Shown here: piece by piece, positions 9,209 through 18,498 of the stretch
Numbering within the stretch: the first letter of the stretch is position 1
Layout: each line of letters starts with the position of its first letter
Assembly: GCF_000337675.1 (NCBI RefSeq)
Contig: NZ_AOIB01000037.1
Span: 37,312-101,311 of the forward strand
Source of the DNA: Natronococcus amylolyticus DSM 10524
GTDB taxonomy: Archaea; Halobacteriota; Halobacteria; Halobacteriales; Natrialbaceae
Reading direction: 5' to 3'
DNA: 64,000 nucleotides
Program-made: the position numbers and the translations under genes
Notes under the pieces: model-generated
Databases searched by the model: none
What the model was told of the DNA's origin: nothing
The model's input: only the letters and a program-made list of their open reading frames with translations

Positions 9209-9492
9209 AAGGGGTGGCTCTTAGGATAGGCCTCGCGGACGCGGCAGCCGTCAACCCGGCGGGTGCCCCTGTTCGAAAATCAACCGCCCGTTGTCGGTTC
9301 GGTCAACCGCGACCGGGCCAAGTATAGGGTCTAAGCATCCCTCAAATGCGAGAAATTCGGGTGAACCATACGATATCGGGTCCGCTTGCGAACACGATCT
9401 GGATCAGTAGCTGCCTGCTGAATGTGGGCCCCGAGAATTCGACAAATAACAATAGTCGGGACGATGGTCTGTAGCACCTGTGCTGATCACCA

Positions 9493-10569
9493 GTGAAAAC
9501 ATTAATTTTCACCAACACACCAGCCCACGTTCATCTCTATAAAAACGTAGCCAAGCGACTCGAAGCGACGGGGTACGAGGTGCTCGTACTCGCCCGAAGC
9601 GACGAGTGTACGGAGGCGCTCCTCTCGTACTACGAACTCCCGTACGAGACGTACGGGAAGCGCAGTGAATCGCTCCACTCGCTCGCGTGGGAGCTCCCGT
9701 CGCACCTCCGGACGATCGCGCCGCGCGCGAGGGGGTTCGATCCCGATGTCATCTTTGGGAAGGGGCCATACGCGGCGGCGGCCGGAACCGTATCGAAGAC
9801 CCCGACGGTTGCGGTTCTCGACTCGGAGACGTCGTTTGACCATGTCATCGCGCGGCCCTTCGTTCGGGCCATCCTCACCCCGGACGCCTTCCAAAAGGAT
9901 CTCGGGAGGAAACATCATACGTTTTCGGGCGTCACGGAGCTGGCGTACCTTCATCCGGACAGCTTCGAGCCAGACCCGGCGGTCCGTGACGCACTCGGCG
10001 TCGAACGCGACGAGCCCTACGTAATTGTTCGGTTCAACGCGTTCAACGGACACCACGACGTTGGAAAGAAGGGGTTCTCGATCGAACAGCGCCGTCACCT
10101 GCTGTCAGAACTCTCCGAGCGGGCGACCGTCTTCGTTTCCGACGAGCGCAGCGAGCTCGTGACCGATGGAACCGAAGCACAACCGTTTGATCTGCACCCG
10201 GCACAGATGCACGATGCGCTCGCGGAAGCCGCGCTACTAGTCGCGGATACGCAAACGATGGTGACCGAGGCCGCGCTGCTCGGCACGCCCGCAATTCGAT
10301 CGAACTCTTTCGTCGGCGCAGACGACATGGGAAACTTCATCGAACTCGAAGAACATGGTTTGATCAGAAACCTCGAATCGTTCGACGCGGTTCTCGAGCA
10401 GTCTCGGACGCTCCTGGCGGACGAAACGGCCAGGGAGACGTGGGAACGCCGCCGCGACGAGTACGTCAGCGGGGCTAACAACGTGACCGAGTTACTCTAC
10501 GAAATCGCCGTCACGTACTGTGACTCGCAGCAGTCATCGGCGGCGACCCGCGCGAGAGAGGTGAGCTGA
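9493..10569 (+). CDS. DUF354 family glycosyltransferase-like protein
   Basis: This 358-residue protein has the GT-B fold expected of DUF354, a family related to UDP-GlcNAc 2-epimerases and glycosyltransferases. It opens with TLIFTNTPAHVHLYKNVAKR, the family N-terminal strand and helix. The motif DVIFGKGPYAAAAG follows at about residues 85-98. Near the end, ADTQTMVTEAALLGTPAIRS resembles the nucleotide-sugar loop of GT-B enzymes. The start is a GTG at 9493. The wecB gene begins one base after its stop, so the two are an operon, probably for a surface or secreted sugar chain. The exact donor and acceptor are unknown. Confidence 0.8.
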   Translation: MKTLIFTNTPAHVHLYKNVAKRLEATGYEVLVLARSDECTEALLSYYELPYETYGKRSESLHSLAWELPSHLRTIAPRARGFDPDVIFGKGPYAAAAGTVSKTPTVAVLDSETSFDHVIARPFVRAILTPDAFQKDLGRKHHTFSGVTELAYLHPDSFEPDPAVRDALGVERDEPYVIVRFNAFNGHHDVGKKGFSIEQRRHLLSELSERATVFVSDERSELVTDGTEAQPFDLHPAQMHDALAEAALLVADTQTMVTEAALLGTPAIRSNSFVGADDMGNFIELEEHGLIRNLESFDAVLEQSRTLLADETARETWERRRDEYVSGANNVTELLYEIAVTYCDSQQSSAATRAREVS

Positions 10570-10570
10570 G

Positions 10571-11656
10571 ATGCGGGTCTGTTCGATCATCGGTGCGCGG
10601 CCGCAGTTCATCAAAGCGGCGGTCGTCTCACGGGAACTCAGAGACGTCGGAGAGGAGGTGTTGATCCACACCGGCCAACACTACGATAAGGAACTCTCGG
10701 ACGTGTTCTTCGAGGAACTCGATATCCCGACCCCAGATTTCAACCTCGGTATCGAATCAGATACCCACGGCCGACAAACGGCGCGGATGATCGAGGCGAT
10801 CGAGCCTGTCGTCGAAAAGACCGATCCGGACGTCCTGTTGCTCTACGGTGATACGAACTCGACGCTCGCCGGGGCGATCGTCGGCTCAAAGTGCGACGTG
10901 CTCGTCGCACACGTCGAGGCGGGCCTTCGAAGTTACAACCGCGACATGCCCGAAGAGATCAACCGGGTTCTAACGGATCACGCGTCCGATCTGCTGTTCA
11001 CACCCAGTGAGAGCGCCGTCGAAACCCTACGTGCTGAGGGGATCACTGACGGTGTCCACTGGACCGGAGATGTCATGTACGACAGCCTACTGGCGGTCAG
11101 GGACGACGTCGCGGATCGGTCGACAATCCTCACGGATCTGGGACTCTCGGCCGGCGAGTTCATCCTAGCAACGGTTCACCGACAGGAGAATACGGACCAA
11201 CAGCCGAACCTCGAAGCGATCGTGGACGGACTCGGGAGCGCCTCGCTGCCGGTCGTATTCCCCGTCCACCCACGGACGGTCGACCGACTGAAGACGTACG
11301 GGCTCTGGGAACGAACGACCGACAGGTTCGAGGTTATCGATCCGCTGGGATACCTGGATTTCATCAGACTGCTCGATACCGCCGCTCGCGTCGTCACAGA
11401 CTCCGGTGGCGTCCAGAAGGAGGCGTTCTTCCTCGAGACGCCATGCGTGACGCTCCGGGAAGAGACCGAGTGGATAGAAACTGTCGACTGTGACTGGAAC
11501 GAACTCGTCGGCGCGGACGAGGCGCGAATATGTGATGCACTGCGGGAAGACCGGACGCTTGAGGCGACGCCGAACCCGTATGGCGACGGTAAGGCGGGCC
11601 GCCGAATCGCGGAACACCTTCGTGCACGAATCAGCGCACCCGACCCGGAGCGGTAG
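10571..11656 (+). CDS. wecB: UDP-N-acetylglucosamine 2-epimerase (non-hydrolysing)
   Basis: This 361-residue enzyme interconverts UDP-GlcNAc and UDP-ManNAc in the cytoplasm, the first step toward ManNAc-type sugars of surface glycans. Family motifs are complete: GARPQFIKAA at residues 8-17, HTGQHYD, LLYGDTNSTLAG, HVEAGLRSYNRDMPEE, ATVHRQENTD and DSGGVQKEAFFLETP. Length is normal. It follows the DUF354 gene with a one-base gap. No UDP-ManNAc dehydrogenase (wecC) or other sugar gene lies beside it, so the rest of the pathway must be elsewhere. Confidence 0.93.
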   Translation: MRVCSIIGARPQFIKAAVVSRELRDVGEEVLIHTGQHYDKELSDVFFEELDIPTPDFNLGIESDTHGRQTARMIEAIEPVVEKTDPDVLLLYGDTNSTLAGAIVGSKCDVLVAHVEAGLRSYNRDMPEEINRVLTDHASDLLFTPSESAVETLRAEGITDGVHWTGDVMYDSLLAVRDDVADRSTILTDLGLSAGEFILATVHRQENTDQQPNLEAIVDGLGSASLPVVFPVHPRTVDRLKTYGLWERTTDRFEVIDPLGYLDFIRLLDTAARVVTDSGGVQKEAFFLETPCVTLREETEWIETVDCDWNELVGADEARICDALREDRTLEATPNPYGDGKAGRRIAEHLRARISAPDPER

Positions 11657-12010
11657 CCCGGTCGTCGACTTCGTTCCGGAGCTGAGACGCGCGAACGTCC
11701 CATGAAAACGACGGTCGTCCGGCTGTCGTCGGTCATCTCCGTGATCTTCGCGGCATATCTCTGGCGCCACTTTTACCAGGCGCTCGAAGTGGCCTGTCGA
11801 GTCTCGAGGTTCAGGATCTTCGTCCCCGGTCAACCGCGTTCTCGATTTGGTGTTGAGATACTCGGCTATCGTCGGTTTGTCTAGCCGACGGGCAGGCTGG
11901 TTGTGGCGTGTTCGAGCGGTTGCTGGCCTCCGCCTCCAGCGGGAGTAACCGCTATAATCGTAGACGGATAGCTCTCGGGTCGCCTATAGAACGTAAAGAA
12001 GTGGAGAGAT
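11657..12010. other. Intergenic region between convergent wecB and secY
   Basis: About 350 bases between two converging transcripts. A 60-codon frame at 11702-11884 begins with a hydrophobic stretch (VVRLSSVISVIFAAYLW) but ends in basic low-complexity residues and has no known relative; I do not call it. Nothing else is seen apart from likely transcript ends. Confidence 0.5.
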
Positions 12011-13465
12011 TCAGTCGTCGCGGCCGAACATCTGGCGCATCATCGGATGCATCTCCATCATCTGCTCCTCGGCGATCTCCTCGTACAGCTTGTACGTGAT
12101 CGAGACCGCGAGCAGCAGCCCCGTCCCGGTGACGGCACCGATGGTGCCCAGCATGTTCGCCCAGACGGCGAGCAGTCCGACCAGGGCGCCGCCGATGACG
12201 GTCACCTGCGGGATGTACCGCTCCATGACCTTCTCGATGACGCCGACGTTCTGTCGGAACCCGGGGATCTGCATCCCGGAGTTCTGGATCTGTCGGGCCG
12301 TCGCGTCGGGGCCCATGTTCGTCGTTTCGACCCAGAAGATGGCGAAGATCGCCCCGCCAATGACCATGAACGTCAGGTCGACGGAGATTCGGATCAGCAC
12401 CATCCAGGTCGCCTGAGCGACCTCACCGGTCCACCACATCCAGTCTTCCGGCGAGTAGATCGGCGCGGTGTAGTAGAAGAACCCGCTGACCGGCTCTCCC
12501 TGCGCGTTGTACTGACCGAGGACGGCGGGCATACCGGCCCACGTTCGGTCGAGGATCTGACCCATGAACTGGATGTTCGCCTGCAGCGCCCGAACGAGGA
12601 TCATCGGCAGGACGCTCGCGTAGATGAGCTTCACGGGGAAGCGACCCCGGGCGCCCTTCACACGGGCGTGACTGAGCGGAATCTCGACCCGAACGGACTC
12701 GGCGTAGACGACGATCCCGAAGATCAAAATCGTCGTCATGAGGGCGATGATCTGGCCCTCGCCGAGCAACAGCGTGTTCAGCGTATCCCCGGCGAGATCG
12801 ACGTCGCCGAAGATGATCTGGTACCAGTCGTAGAAGAACCCGCCTTCCGCGGGCTGGATAAATCCAGTGACCAGTCGCTGGCTCACGCCGGCGATGATGA
12901 ACAGGCCGATCCCGCTGCCGACACCCCATTTGCTGACGACCTCGTCCATGTACAGGATGAGCACCCCGCCCATGAAGATCTGGAGGAACATCAGCACCTG
13001 GAGCTGCGTGCTATCGAACGTGAGCCCGCCAAGCGACAGCGACTGCTGGACCGGGAGGAAGCCGCCGGCGAACACCATCGGCAGCGCGGTTAGCGCCGTC
13101 ATGATGATGACCAGAAGCTTCTGGAGCCCCTGGTAGAGAACCTGATCCCGCGGGTCGTCGGTGTCGAGACCCAGGAGGTTCGCTCCGCCCAGTAACTGCA
13201 TCACGATGCTTGCCGTAACGATCGGACCGATACCGACCTGGAGCAACGAGCCGTGCTCACCGGCGAGGATCGCACGGAACTCTCCGAAGAGGTCGGTCGC
13301 ACCATCGGCCTGCATCCCAAGCAGGGCGATGTTCGTCAGGAAAAAGTACAACACGAGGATGCCGGCCGTCCACGCCAGCTTTCGCTTGAAGGGGACGTGC
13401 CCCTCCGGACGACGTACCGTCGGCATCCGTGTCAGAACCGGTTCAGCGGCTTCCTTCCATCCCAT
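12011..13465 (-). CDS. secY: Preprotein translocase subunit SecY
   Basis: This 484-residue channel subunit forms the protein-conducting pore of the Sec translocon in the cytoplasmic membrane. It has the expected ten membrane helices. Recognisable family segments are the helix 2 plug region (LFGEFRAILAGEHGSLLQVG), helix 7 region and the C-terminal tail EEIAEEQMMEMHPMMRQMFG. It ends the ribosomal protein operon, three bases after the L15 gene, which is the standard archaeal arrangement linking ribosome and translocon synthesis. Confidence 0.97.
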   Translation of the reverse strand: MGWKEAAEPVLTRMPTVRRPEGHVPFKRKLAWTAGILVLYFFLTNIALLGMQADGATDLFGEFRAILAGEHGSLLQVGIGPIVTASIVMQLLGGANLLGLDTDDPRDQVLYQGLQKLLVIIMTALTALPMVFAGGFLPVQQSLSLGGLTFDSTQLQVLMFLQIFMGGVLILYMDEVVSKWGVGSGIGLFIIAGVSQRLVTGFIQPAEGGFFYDWYQIIFGDVDLAGDTLNTLLLGEGQIIALMTTILIFGIVVYAESVRVEIPLSHARVKGARGRFPVKLIYASVLPMILVRALQANIQFMGQILDRTWAGMPAVLGQYNAQGEPVSGFFYYTAPIYSPEDWMWWTGEVAQATWMVLIRISVDLTFMVIGGAIFAIFWVETTNMGPDATARQIQNSGMQIPGFRQNVGVIEKVMERYIPQVTVIGGALVGLLAVWANMLGTIGAVTGTGLLLAVSITYKLYEEIAEEQMMEMHPMMRQMFGRDD

Positions 13466-13468
13466 GCG

Positions 13469-13981
13469 TTAGTCCTCGACCTGTTCTGACTCGTCGTCGG
13501 TGTCGTCCTCGGCCTCAGCTTCGGCCTCGGCTTCCTTCTGGGCTCGCTCGGAGAGCACCGCCTTCCCGCCGGCGTCCTCGAGCTTTGCCTGAGCGGCCGC
13601 CGAGAAGGCGTCCGCCGTGACCTCGAGTGTGTTCCGGACCTGGCCGGAGCCAAGTACCTTCACGATATCGACGTCGTGGCCGCTATCGACGACGTCGCGC
13701 GCGTCGAGTCGGTAGCCGTCGTCAGTCTCTTCGGCCTCACCCTCGGCGGCGTAGAGGACCGCGTCCTCATCGAGCTTCTGGACGTCGATCTCGGCGACGT
13801 CGGCCTGAAGCTCGTCCGGTCGGTTGAAGCCGTGTTTGCCCTTCGGTTCGTAGTTGTGGAACTCGTGTTTGCTGCGGCCGGCACGTCCGCGTCCGCCGCG
13901 ATGGCCGGCTCCTCGGCGGTTCTTGTGGGAGCCGCCGCTGTGCGTCCGGGATCCGCGCTGGCGTCGTTTTTTACTCGTCAT
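13469..13981 (-). CDS. rpl15: 50S ribosomal protein L15 (uL15)
   Basis: This 170-residue large-subunit protein binds 23S rRNA. Its N-terminus is the typical basic, glycine-rich extension (SKKRRQRGSRTHSGGSHKNR and GAGHRGGRGRAG), followed by the globular domain and a low-complexity Ala/Glu/Asp tail from about residue 150. The sequence matches the Haloarcula L15 pattern closely. It lies three bases upstream of secY and three bases downstream of L30 in the same operon. Confidence 0.96.
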   Translation of the reverse strand: MTSKKRRQRGSRTHSGGSHKNRRGAGHRGGRGRAGRSKHEFHNYEPKGKHGFNRPDELQADVAEIDVQKLDEDAVLYAAEGEAEETDDGYRLDARDVVDSGHDVDIVKVLGSGQVRNTLEVTADAFSAAAQAKLEDAGGKAVLSERAQKEAEAEAEAEDDTDDESEQVED

Positions 13982-13984
13982 GGT

Positions 13985-14452
13985 TTATCGCATCGATTCT
14001 AACAGTTGATTAATCTCCTCGGTTGTATGTTTTCCGAGTTGGCCGCCCTCCGCGGTCGGCTTCTTGATCCCCTCGTGACCGCCACGCGGGGGGTGGAGAC
14101 GCAGCGTCGGGGAGAGGCCCACCTCGCGGAGGGTCGTCTCCTCGGCGAGCAGCGCTTCGGCGAGTCCACCGAAATCGTCGTAGTCGGTGTTCTCGGCGAG
14201 CCACTCCTCGTCGACGTCTGCCTGTCGTCCCTCGAGCGGCTCCGCCCGCTTGGCGAGGACGGTCTCGAGGACGTCCTGATTGGGTTCGCCGATCGCGACG
14301 TAGTCGTTGACCTTGGCGACCATCCCGTCGTACGTGTCTGTCTCGGGGACGAGCGCGCAGTGGTTGACGCTGTGGATGTTGAGCATCTCCAGGGTGTCCT
14401 GGATGTCGGTGTTGCGGTTGACCTCGCCGCGGACCTGCACGACAGCTCTCAT
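13985..14452 (-). CDS. rpl30: 50S ribosomal protein L30 (uL30)
   Basis: This 155-residue protein is the archaeal long form of L30, which contacts 23S rRNA. Family segments include [20 protein letters not shown] and the conserved end [15 protein letters not shown] then [20 protein letters not shown]. The start overlaps the S5 stop by four bases (ATGA), so translation is probably coupled. Confidence 0.96.
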   Translation of the reverse strand: MRAVVQVRGEVNRNTDIQDTLEMLNIHSVNHCALVPETDTYDGMVAKVNDYVAIGEPNQDVLETVLAKRAEPLEGRQADVDEEWLAENTDYDDFGGLAEALLAEETTLREVGLSPTLRLHPPRGGHEGIKKPTAEGGQLGKHTTEEINQLLESMR

Positions 14453-15105
14453 TGGTCAGCCACCTCCGCTTCGTCCTGGCCCCGGGCGCTCGGATAGCGC
14501 GACTGAGAGGCGTTCTCGAGCGCGTTGAACGTCGCCTTCGCGAGGTTGACCGTCGTTCGCGTGTTGCCGTGGCTCTTCGTCCAGGCGTTCTCGATGCCGG
14601 CCAGCTCGAGGACGGCGCGAACCGTGTCGCTGGCGGCCAGTCCCAGCCCCTCGGGGGCGGGGATGAGCTCGACCTCGACGGAGCCGGCCTTGCCGGTCGT
14701 CTGTCGGGTCAGCGAGTGCGGCCGGTCCGAGCGGTCCTCCCAGGAGCCCGAGCCGCGGGGCACCTTGATGATGTTCAGCTTCGCGATACCGATCGCCTTC
14801 TGGATGGCGGACCCGACCTGGTCGTCGCGGCCTTCCGCGTAGCCGACGAAGCCGTTGCGGTCGCCGACTGCACAGACACAGCGGAACTTCACGCGCCGTC
14901 CGGAGTCGGTCATCCGCTGGACCATGTTGATGTCCAGCACTTCGTCGTCCAGTCCGGGGAGGAGCTGGTCGACGATCTCGGGCTCCTTCAGCGGGAGGCC
15001 CGAGTTGAGGGCGTCTTCCATCGTGTCGATTTCGCCCTCCTGGACCATTCGGCCGAGACGGGTGACGGGCTCCCATCCACCGTCGTTGTAGTTGTTTCCA
15101 CTCAT
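14449..15105 (-). CDS. rps5: 30S ribosomal protein S5 (uS5)
   Basis: This 218-residue small-subunit protein helps decoding accuracy. It contains the double-stranded RNA-binding domain (about residues 55-120, with [19 protein letters not shown]) and the C-terminal domain ([20 protein letters not shown]). Length is normal for archaea. It overlaps L18 upstream and L30 downstream by four bases each. Confidence 0.96.
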   Translation of the reverse strand: MSGNNYNDGGWEPVTRLGRMVQEGEIDTMEDALNSGLPLKEPEIVDQLLPGLDDEVLDINMVQRMTDSGRRVKFRCVCAVGDRNGFVGYAEGRDDQVGSAIQKAIGIAKLNIIKVPRGSGSWEDRSDRPHSLTRQTTGKAGSVEVELIPAPEGLGLAASDTVRAVLELAGIENAWTKSHGNTRTTVNLAKATFNALENASQSRYPSARGQDEAEVADQ

Positions 15106-15650
15106 TCGAGAATCGCCTCTCGTACCTCGTCGAAGTGTTCTGGTAGCTCTGTCGCGTCGAACTCGCCGCCGTACAGCGGCTCGTCCAGCTGTTCGGCGTA
15201 CTCGGCGATATGCTCGCCGCGGGTACGCGACCAGTCCGCGAGCACGCTATCGTTGTGCGGGATCTCGAGGCCGGCGTCGATCGCCCCCTCCTGAACGGCG
15301 AACACCTTGTTGCCCGGTGTCGCCTTGTTGAGGCCGATGTCGAGGACTGCTTCCTCGAGGCCGGCGTCGACCGCCCGCTTCCCGGCCAGCAGGCCGGTCA
15401 GATAGGCCGCGGAAATGTTGCTCGTGGGTGCTTCCCAACCGTACTCCTCGAGATCGCTCGAGTGTGCGCTCGCAAGCGTTTCGTCGCCCTGTGGGCCGGG
15501 AACGATCAGCTGCGCCGTAGTGTGCTTGTTGCTCTTGCGGGCAACGAGGCGTGGCTTATCCGATTTCAGCAGGCGCAACCTCTGATGGTAGTCCGTCCGG
15601 ACCTCACGGCGACGGCGCATTGGAACGTTGTATCGTGGTCCTGTCGCCAT
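15102..15650 (-). CDS. rpl18: 50S ribosomal protein L18 (uL18)
   Basis: This 182-residue protein binds 5S rRNA together with L5. Recognisable stretches are [40 protein letters not shown] and the C-terminal [20 protein letters not shown]. It matches the haloarchaeal L18 layout throughout. Its ATG overlaps the L19e stop by one base (TAATG). Confidence 0.96.
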   Translation of the reverse strand: MATGPRYNVPMRRRREVRTDYHQRLRLLKSDKPRLVARKSNKHTTAQLIVPGPQGDETLASAHSSDLEEYGWEAPTSNISAAYLTGLLAGKRAVDAGLEEAVLDIGLNKATPGNKVFAVQEGAIDAGLEIPHNDSVLADWSRTRGEHIAEYAEQLDEPLYGGEFDATELPEHFDEVREAILE

Positions 15651-16099
15651 TACTGGTCACCGTAGTTTTCGTCGATGTAGTTCAACAGATACCGGACGCT
15701 ACGGAACTCGCCACCGCCAGCCTTCTTGTAGAGCTCGCGGTACTGCGTGGGCGTGATCTCGCCCTTGTCGCGGAGTTCGCGCAGCTTCCGTCGCTGTGCA
15801 CGAATCTTGTCCTGCCATTCGTCCTTCTGGCTCTGGCGGGCGCCCTTCTTGCCCTTGCGCTTGCCCTGGCCCTTGCGGTGGCCGTAGGCGCGTTTCGCGT
15901 TGCGCTCGCGGGCGCGGCCTCGGGAGTTGCCGCGGGCGGTTTTGGCCTGAATGCGGCCGTCCTCGACGAGTTCGCGGATCTCGTCGCGGGTGATCGCCTC
16001 GGCGATGTCTCCCTGGGCGTCCGGGTCGATCCAGACGCGGTTCTTGCCGACGTCGAGGACGTCGGCTGCCAGTCGCTTCTGTGCGGAGAGATCAGTCAT
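15650..16099 (-). CDS. rpl19e: 50S ribosomal protein L19e (eL19)
   Basis: This 149-residue archaeal/eukaryotic-type protein is a long helical, lysine/arginine-rich subunit component with no bacterial counterpart. It begins with [20 protein letters not shown] and carries the basic linker [20 protein letters not shown] and the C-terminal helix. It overlaps L32e by eight bases. Confidence 0.96.
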   Translation of the reverse strand: MTDLSAQKRLAADVLDVGKNRVWIDPDAQGDIAEAITRDEIRELVEDGRIQAKTARGNSRGRARERNAKRAYGHRKGQGKRKGKKGARQSQKDEWQDKIRAQRRKLRELRDKGEITPTQYRELYKKAGGGEFRSVRYLLNYIDENYGDQ

Positions 16100-16850
16100 T
16101 GGATTCCACCTCGACTTCCTCGTAGGTCGGGTTCAGGACGCGAACGCCCTGCTCCTCGGCCTGCTCCTCGATGCGCTCGCGCTTGCGTGCGCCGACCGAG
16201 GAGGAGATGCGGACCGCCTCCGTGTCGCCGTCGACACCCTCGAGGTCGTCCGTGTTCTCGACGTAGACCTCGTCGAATCCGCTCGGGTGTTTGCCACGAA
16301 CCGCTTCGGGGGTTCGGTAGCCGGCCTGGACCTTCGGGCCCTTGCCCTTGATGCCGCGGCGCTGCTTCGAGAGCTGGCCGCGGGGACGGCGCCAGGATTC
16401 GGGCGTCCGCTTTTTCTTGTGGTAGTCCTGTCGATTGAACTGCGGTTTGCCCGCCTGCTTGCGTCGGGTGAGCAGCCGCTGCTCGTTCTCGGAGAGCTCG
16501 GGCGTCTTCTCGGTCAGCCCGCGGGGCTGCAGTTCGGTCTCGACGTCCTCTTCGGGTGCTTCTTCCTCTTCGACACCCTCGTCTTCGATCTCGGCCTCGG
16601 TCTCCTCGGTTACCTCGAGGTCGCCGACGTCGGCCTTGATACGAGCCGCGAGTGCGTTTCCGACGCCGTCGGCTTCCGCCAGGTCCTCCTGGTCGGCCTC
16701 CTTGACGTCGTCGATCGTCTCGAAGCCGGCGTCGCGGAGCGCGTCGGCCTTGCTCGCGCCGACGCCGCTGATGTCCTCGAGATCCTGTGGACCCTCTTCG
16801 GCTTCGGCCGTGGCGTCCTCGGTCTCGGTCTCTGGTTCGTCGTCAGCCAT
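16092..16850 (-). CDS. rpl32e: 50S ribosomal protein L32e (eL32) with helix-hairpin-helix extension
   Basis: This 252-residue protein joins the ordinary L32e domain (about residues 120-252, with [20 protein letters not shown] and [20 protein letters not shown]) to a long acidic N-terminal part. Residues about 22-75 read [19 protein letters not shown] and [16 protein letters not shown], a tandem helix-hairpin-helix fold of the kind that grips nucleic acid. The extension is known from haloarchaeal L32e; its role is unclear. The L6 gene ends upstream with a three-base gap. Confidence 0.95.
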   Translation of the reverse strand: MADDEPETETEDATAEAEEGPQDLEDISGVGASKADALRDAGFETIDDVKEADQEDLAEADGVGNALAARIKADVGDLEVTEETEAEIEDEGVEEEEAPEEDVETELQPRGLTEKTPELSENEQRLLTRRKQAGKPQFNRQDYHKKKRTPESWRRPRGQLSKQRRGIKGKGPKVQAGYRTPEAVRGKHPSGFDEVYVENTDDLEGVDGDTEAVRISSSVGARKRERIEEQAEEQGVRVLNPTYEEVEVESND

Positions 16851-16853
16851 CTA

Positions 16854-17387
16854 TCAGGCACCTCCTTTCGCGGGTTTCTCGGTGATGTAGACCCCGTCCT
16901 GGAAGACGCGGGTGTCCTTACCGCTGACTCGGGTCAGCTGCTCGATGTCTGCCGCCGTCTGGCCGACGTCCTCCTTGTTCGGACCGGAGAGGACGAGCCG
17001 TTCGTCGTCGACGGAGACGTCGGTCTCACCGTGGATGGTCGTGCGTCGCGGTGCCTTCTCGCCGAGGAAGTTCTCGATGACGACATCGTCGCCCTCCACG
17101 CGGACCTGCATCGGGAAGTGAGAGTAGAAGACCTCCATCTTGTACTCCCAGCCCTCGGTCACGCCGTGGAACGCGTTGTTCAGATGGCTCTCGAAGGTGC
17201 CGACGGTCGCGTTCGTCTTCGCGTCCTCGGCTCCACTTTCGATGACCACCTGGTCGTCTTCCGCTTCGACGGTCACGTCGGGGTACCAGAGACGCCGGCT
17301 CACGGCGCCCTCGGGTCCGTCGACGGTCACGTCGAGATGATCTACCTCGACAGTTACGTTTTCGGGGATTTCCAGTTCGACTCGCAT
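16854..17387 (-). CDS. rpl6: 50S ribosomal protein L6 (uL6)
   Basis: This 177-residue protein sits near the sarcin-ricin loop of the large subunit. It has the two tandem alpha/beta domains of L6 (VELEIPENVTVEVDHLDVTV at the start, then EGWEYKMEVFYSHFPMQVRV in the second half) and ends with DGVYITEKPAKGGA. Length is normal. It follows S8 by two bases. Confidence 0.96.
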   Translation of the reverse strand: MRVELEIPENVTVEVDHLDVTVDGPEGAVSRRLWYPDVTVEAEDDQVVIESGAEDAKTNATVGTFESHLNNAFHGVTEGWEYKMEVFYSHFPMQVRVEGDDVVIENFLGEKAPRRTTIHGETDVSVDDERLVLSGPNKEDVGQTAADIEQLTRVSGKDTRVFQDGVYITEKPAKGGA

Positions 17388-17389
17388 TG

Positions 17390-17782
17390 TTAGTAGACGT
17401 ATGCGATCACCTGGCCGCCGATCCCCTGCTCACGAGCCTCGTAATGGCTCATGATGCCGCTGCTCGTCGTGACGACGAGCGCACCGAAGTCTCGAGCCGG
17501 GAGGTATCGCTTCTCCCATTTCTCGAAGTCCTCGGCACCGGCGGCGTAGCGGGGCTTGACGGGGCCACATTCGTTGATCGCTCCTTTCAGTTCGACATCG
17601 AACTGACCGGCCTTACCGTCGTCGACGAACTCGAAGCCGTCGATGTACCCGCGGTCGTAGAAGACCTCGAGCACGCTGCCGATCTCGTTCGAAGCGGGCG
17701 TTACCTCGTGGCTCAGTTTCCCGACGCTCTCGGCGTTATCGATGCCCGAGAGCGCGTTGCTGAGTGGGTCGTTTCCAGTCAT
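17390..17782 (-). CDS. rps8: 30S ribosomal protein S8 (uS8)
   Basis: This 130-residue protein binds the central domain of 16S rRNA. I chose the ATG at 17782, giving [19 protein letters not shown], because that is the universal S8 N-terminus and the length is then typical; the frame runs further upstream but into S14. The signature [20 protein letters not shown] is near the C-terminus. One base separates it from S14. Confidence 0.96.
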   Translation of the reverse strand: MTGNDPLSNALSGIDNAESVGKLSHEVTPASNEIGSVLEVFYDRGYIDGFEFVDDGKAGQFDVELKGAINECGPVKPRYAAGAEDFEKWEKRYLPARDFGALVVTTSSGIMSHYEAREQGIGGQVIAYVY

Positions 17783-17783
17783 G

Positions 17784-17966
17784 TTATCGGTACTTCCTGA
17801 ATCCCATGTCGCGGGCGATCTCTCGGAAACACTGTCGACAGAGGTTGATGTCGTACTTGCCGACGAGTCCCTGTTTGCGGCCACAGCGCTGGCACTCCTC
17901 GATCTGGCCGGTGCGCTTTGCCGCGTGCTCGCCCGTCTGGTCGTTTTCTACGTCGCTTTCACTCAT
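17784..17966 (-). CDS. rps14: 30S ribosomal protein S14 (uS14), zinc-binding form
   Basis: This 60-residue protein is the short zinc form of S14. Two CxxC pairs (CQRCGRKQG and [14 protein letters not shown]) bind one zinc ion. The end GFRKYR is conserved. The acidic N-terminal 15 residues are a halophile feature. It overlaps L5 by eight bases. Confidence 0.96.
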   Translation of the reverse strand: MSESDVENDQTGEHAAKRTGQIEECQRCGRKQGLVGKYDINLCRQCFREIARDMGFRKYR

Positions 17967-18498
17967 CCGTGGACTCCTCTACGTTGACGTCGAAGTTCGC
18001 CTCGAGGTACTGAATCGCGTCCTCGGGGGTAAGTCGGTGCTTCGACGGGATCGATCGAGTCACCTTGTTGCGCTTGGCGATGCGATAGCCCGGGCGGACG
18101 AGGTTGACGGTCACGTCCATCCCGTAGATCCCGACGTTCGGGTCGTACTCCTGGCTCGGGAACTCGGTGTGTTCCTCGACCCCGAAGCTGAAGTTTCCAG
18201 TGTTGTCGAACTGGTTCTCGGCCAGCGTCGCCAGCGGCAGGGCGGTCTCGAGGAACTCGGCCGCGTCCTCGCCGCGAAGGGTGACCTTCGTGCCGATCGG
18301 GTCGCCCTGTCGGATGCCGAAGTCGGGCTCGGTCCGTTTGGCCTGGGTCCGGACGCTCTGCTGGTCCGTGACCTCCTCGATGATGTCCTCGGCCTTGCCG
18401 AGTTCGCGACCACCGCGACCGACGCCCATGTGGACGACGACCTTCTCGACGCGGGGCTCGCGCATCTCGTGGAACTCGCCCTCGGCTTCACTACTCAT
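17959..18498 (-). CDS. rpl5: 50S ribosomal protein L5 (uL5)
   Basis: This 179-residue protein binds 5S rRNA and the P-site tRNA. I chose the ATG at 18498 ([20 protein letters not shown]), which matches Haloarcula L5; an ATG three codons upstream is less likely. Other family segments are [20 protein letters not shown] and [15 protein letters not shown]. It overlaps the S4e stop by eight bases. Confidence 0.96.
   Translation of the reverse strand: MSSEAEGEFHEMREPRVEKVVVHMGVGRGGRELGKAEDIIEEVTDQQSVRTQAKRTEPDFGIRQGDPIGTKVTLRGEDAAEFLETALPLATLAENQFDNTGNFSFGVEEHTEFPSQEYDPNVGIYGMDVTVNLVRPGYRIAKRNKVTRSIPSKHRLTPEDAIQYLEANFDVNVEESTDE

Larger units (their letters stand above)
7711..9492. other. Gene-poor accessory pocket
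   Basis: About 1.8 kb with no recognisable full-length gene. Base composition is lower in G+C than the neighbours toward 8975-9492. On the minus strand two short frames touch (about 8365-8177 and 8180-7998, GTGA overlap); the second reads YELDADSNASKNAVRKRL, which looks like a DNA-binding helix fragment but matches no family I can name. It may be the remains of a decayed mobile gene. Two small plus-strand frames (8825-8974 and 9029-9208) are listed separately. Confidence 0.5.

Noticed and set aside
11702..11884. 60-codon ORF after wecB
   Set aside because: No family, basic low-complexity end, and no promoter spacing; kept as intergenic.
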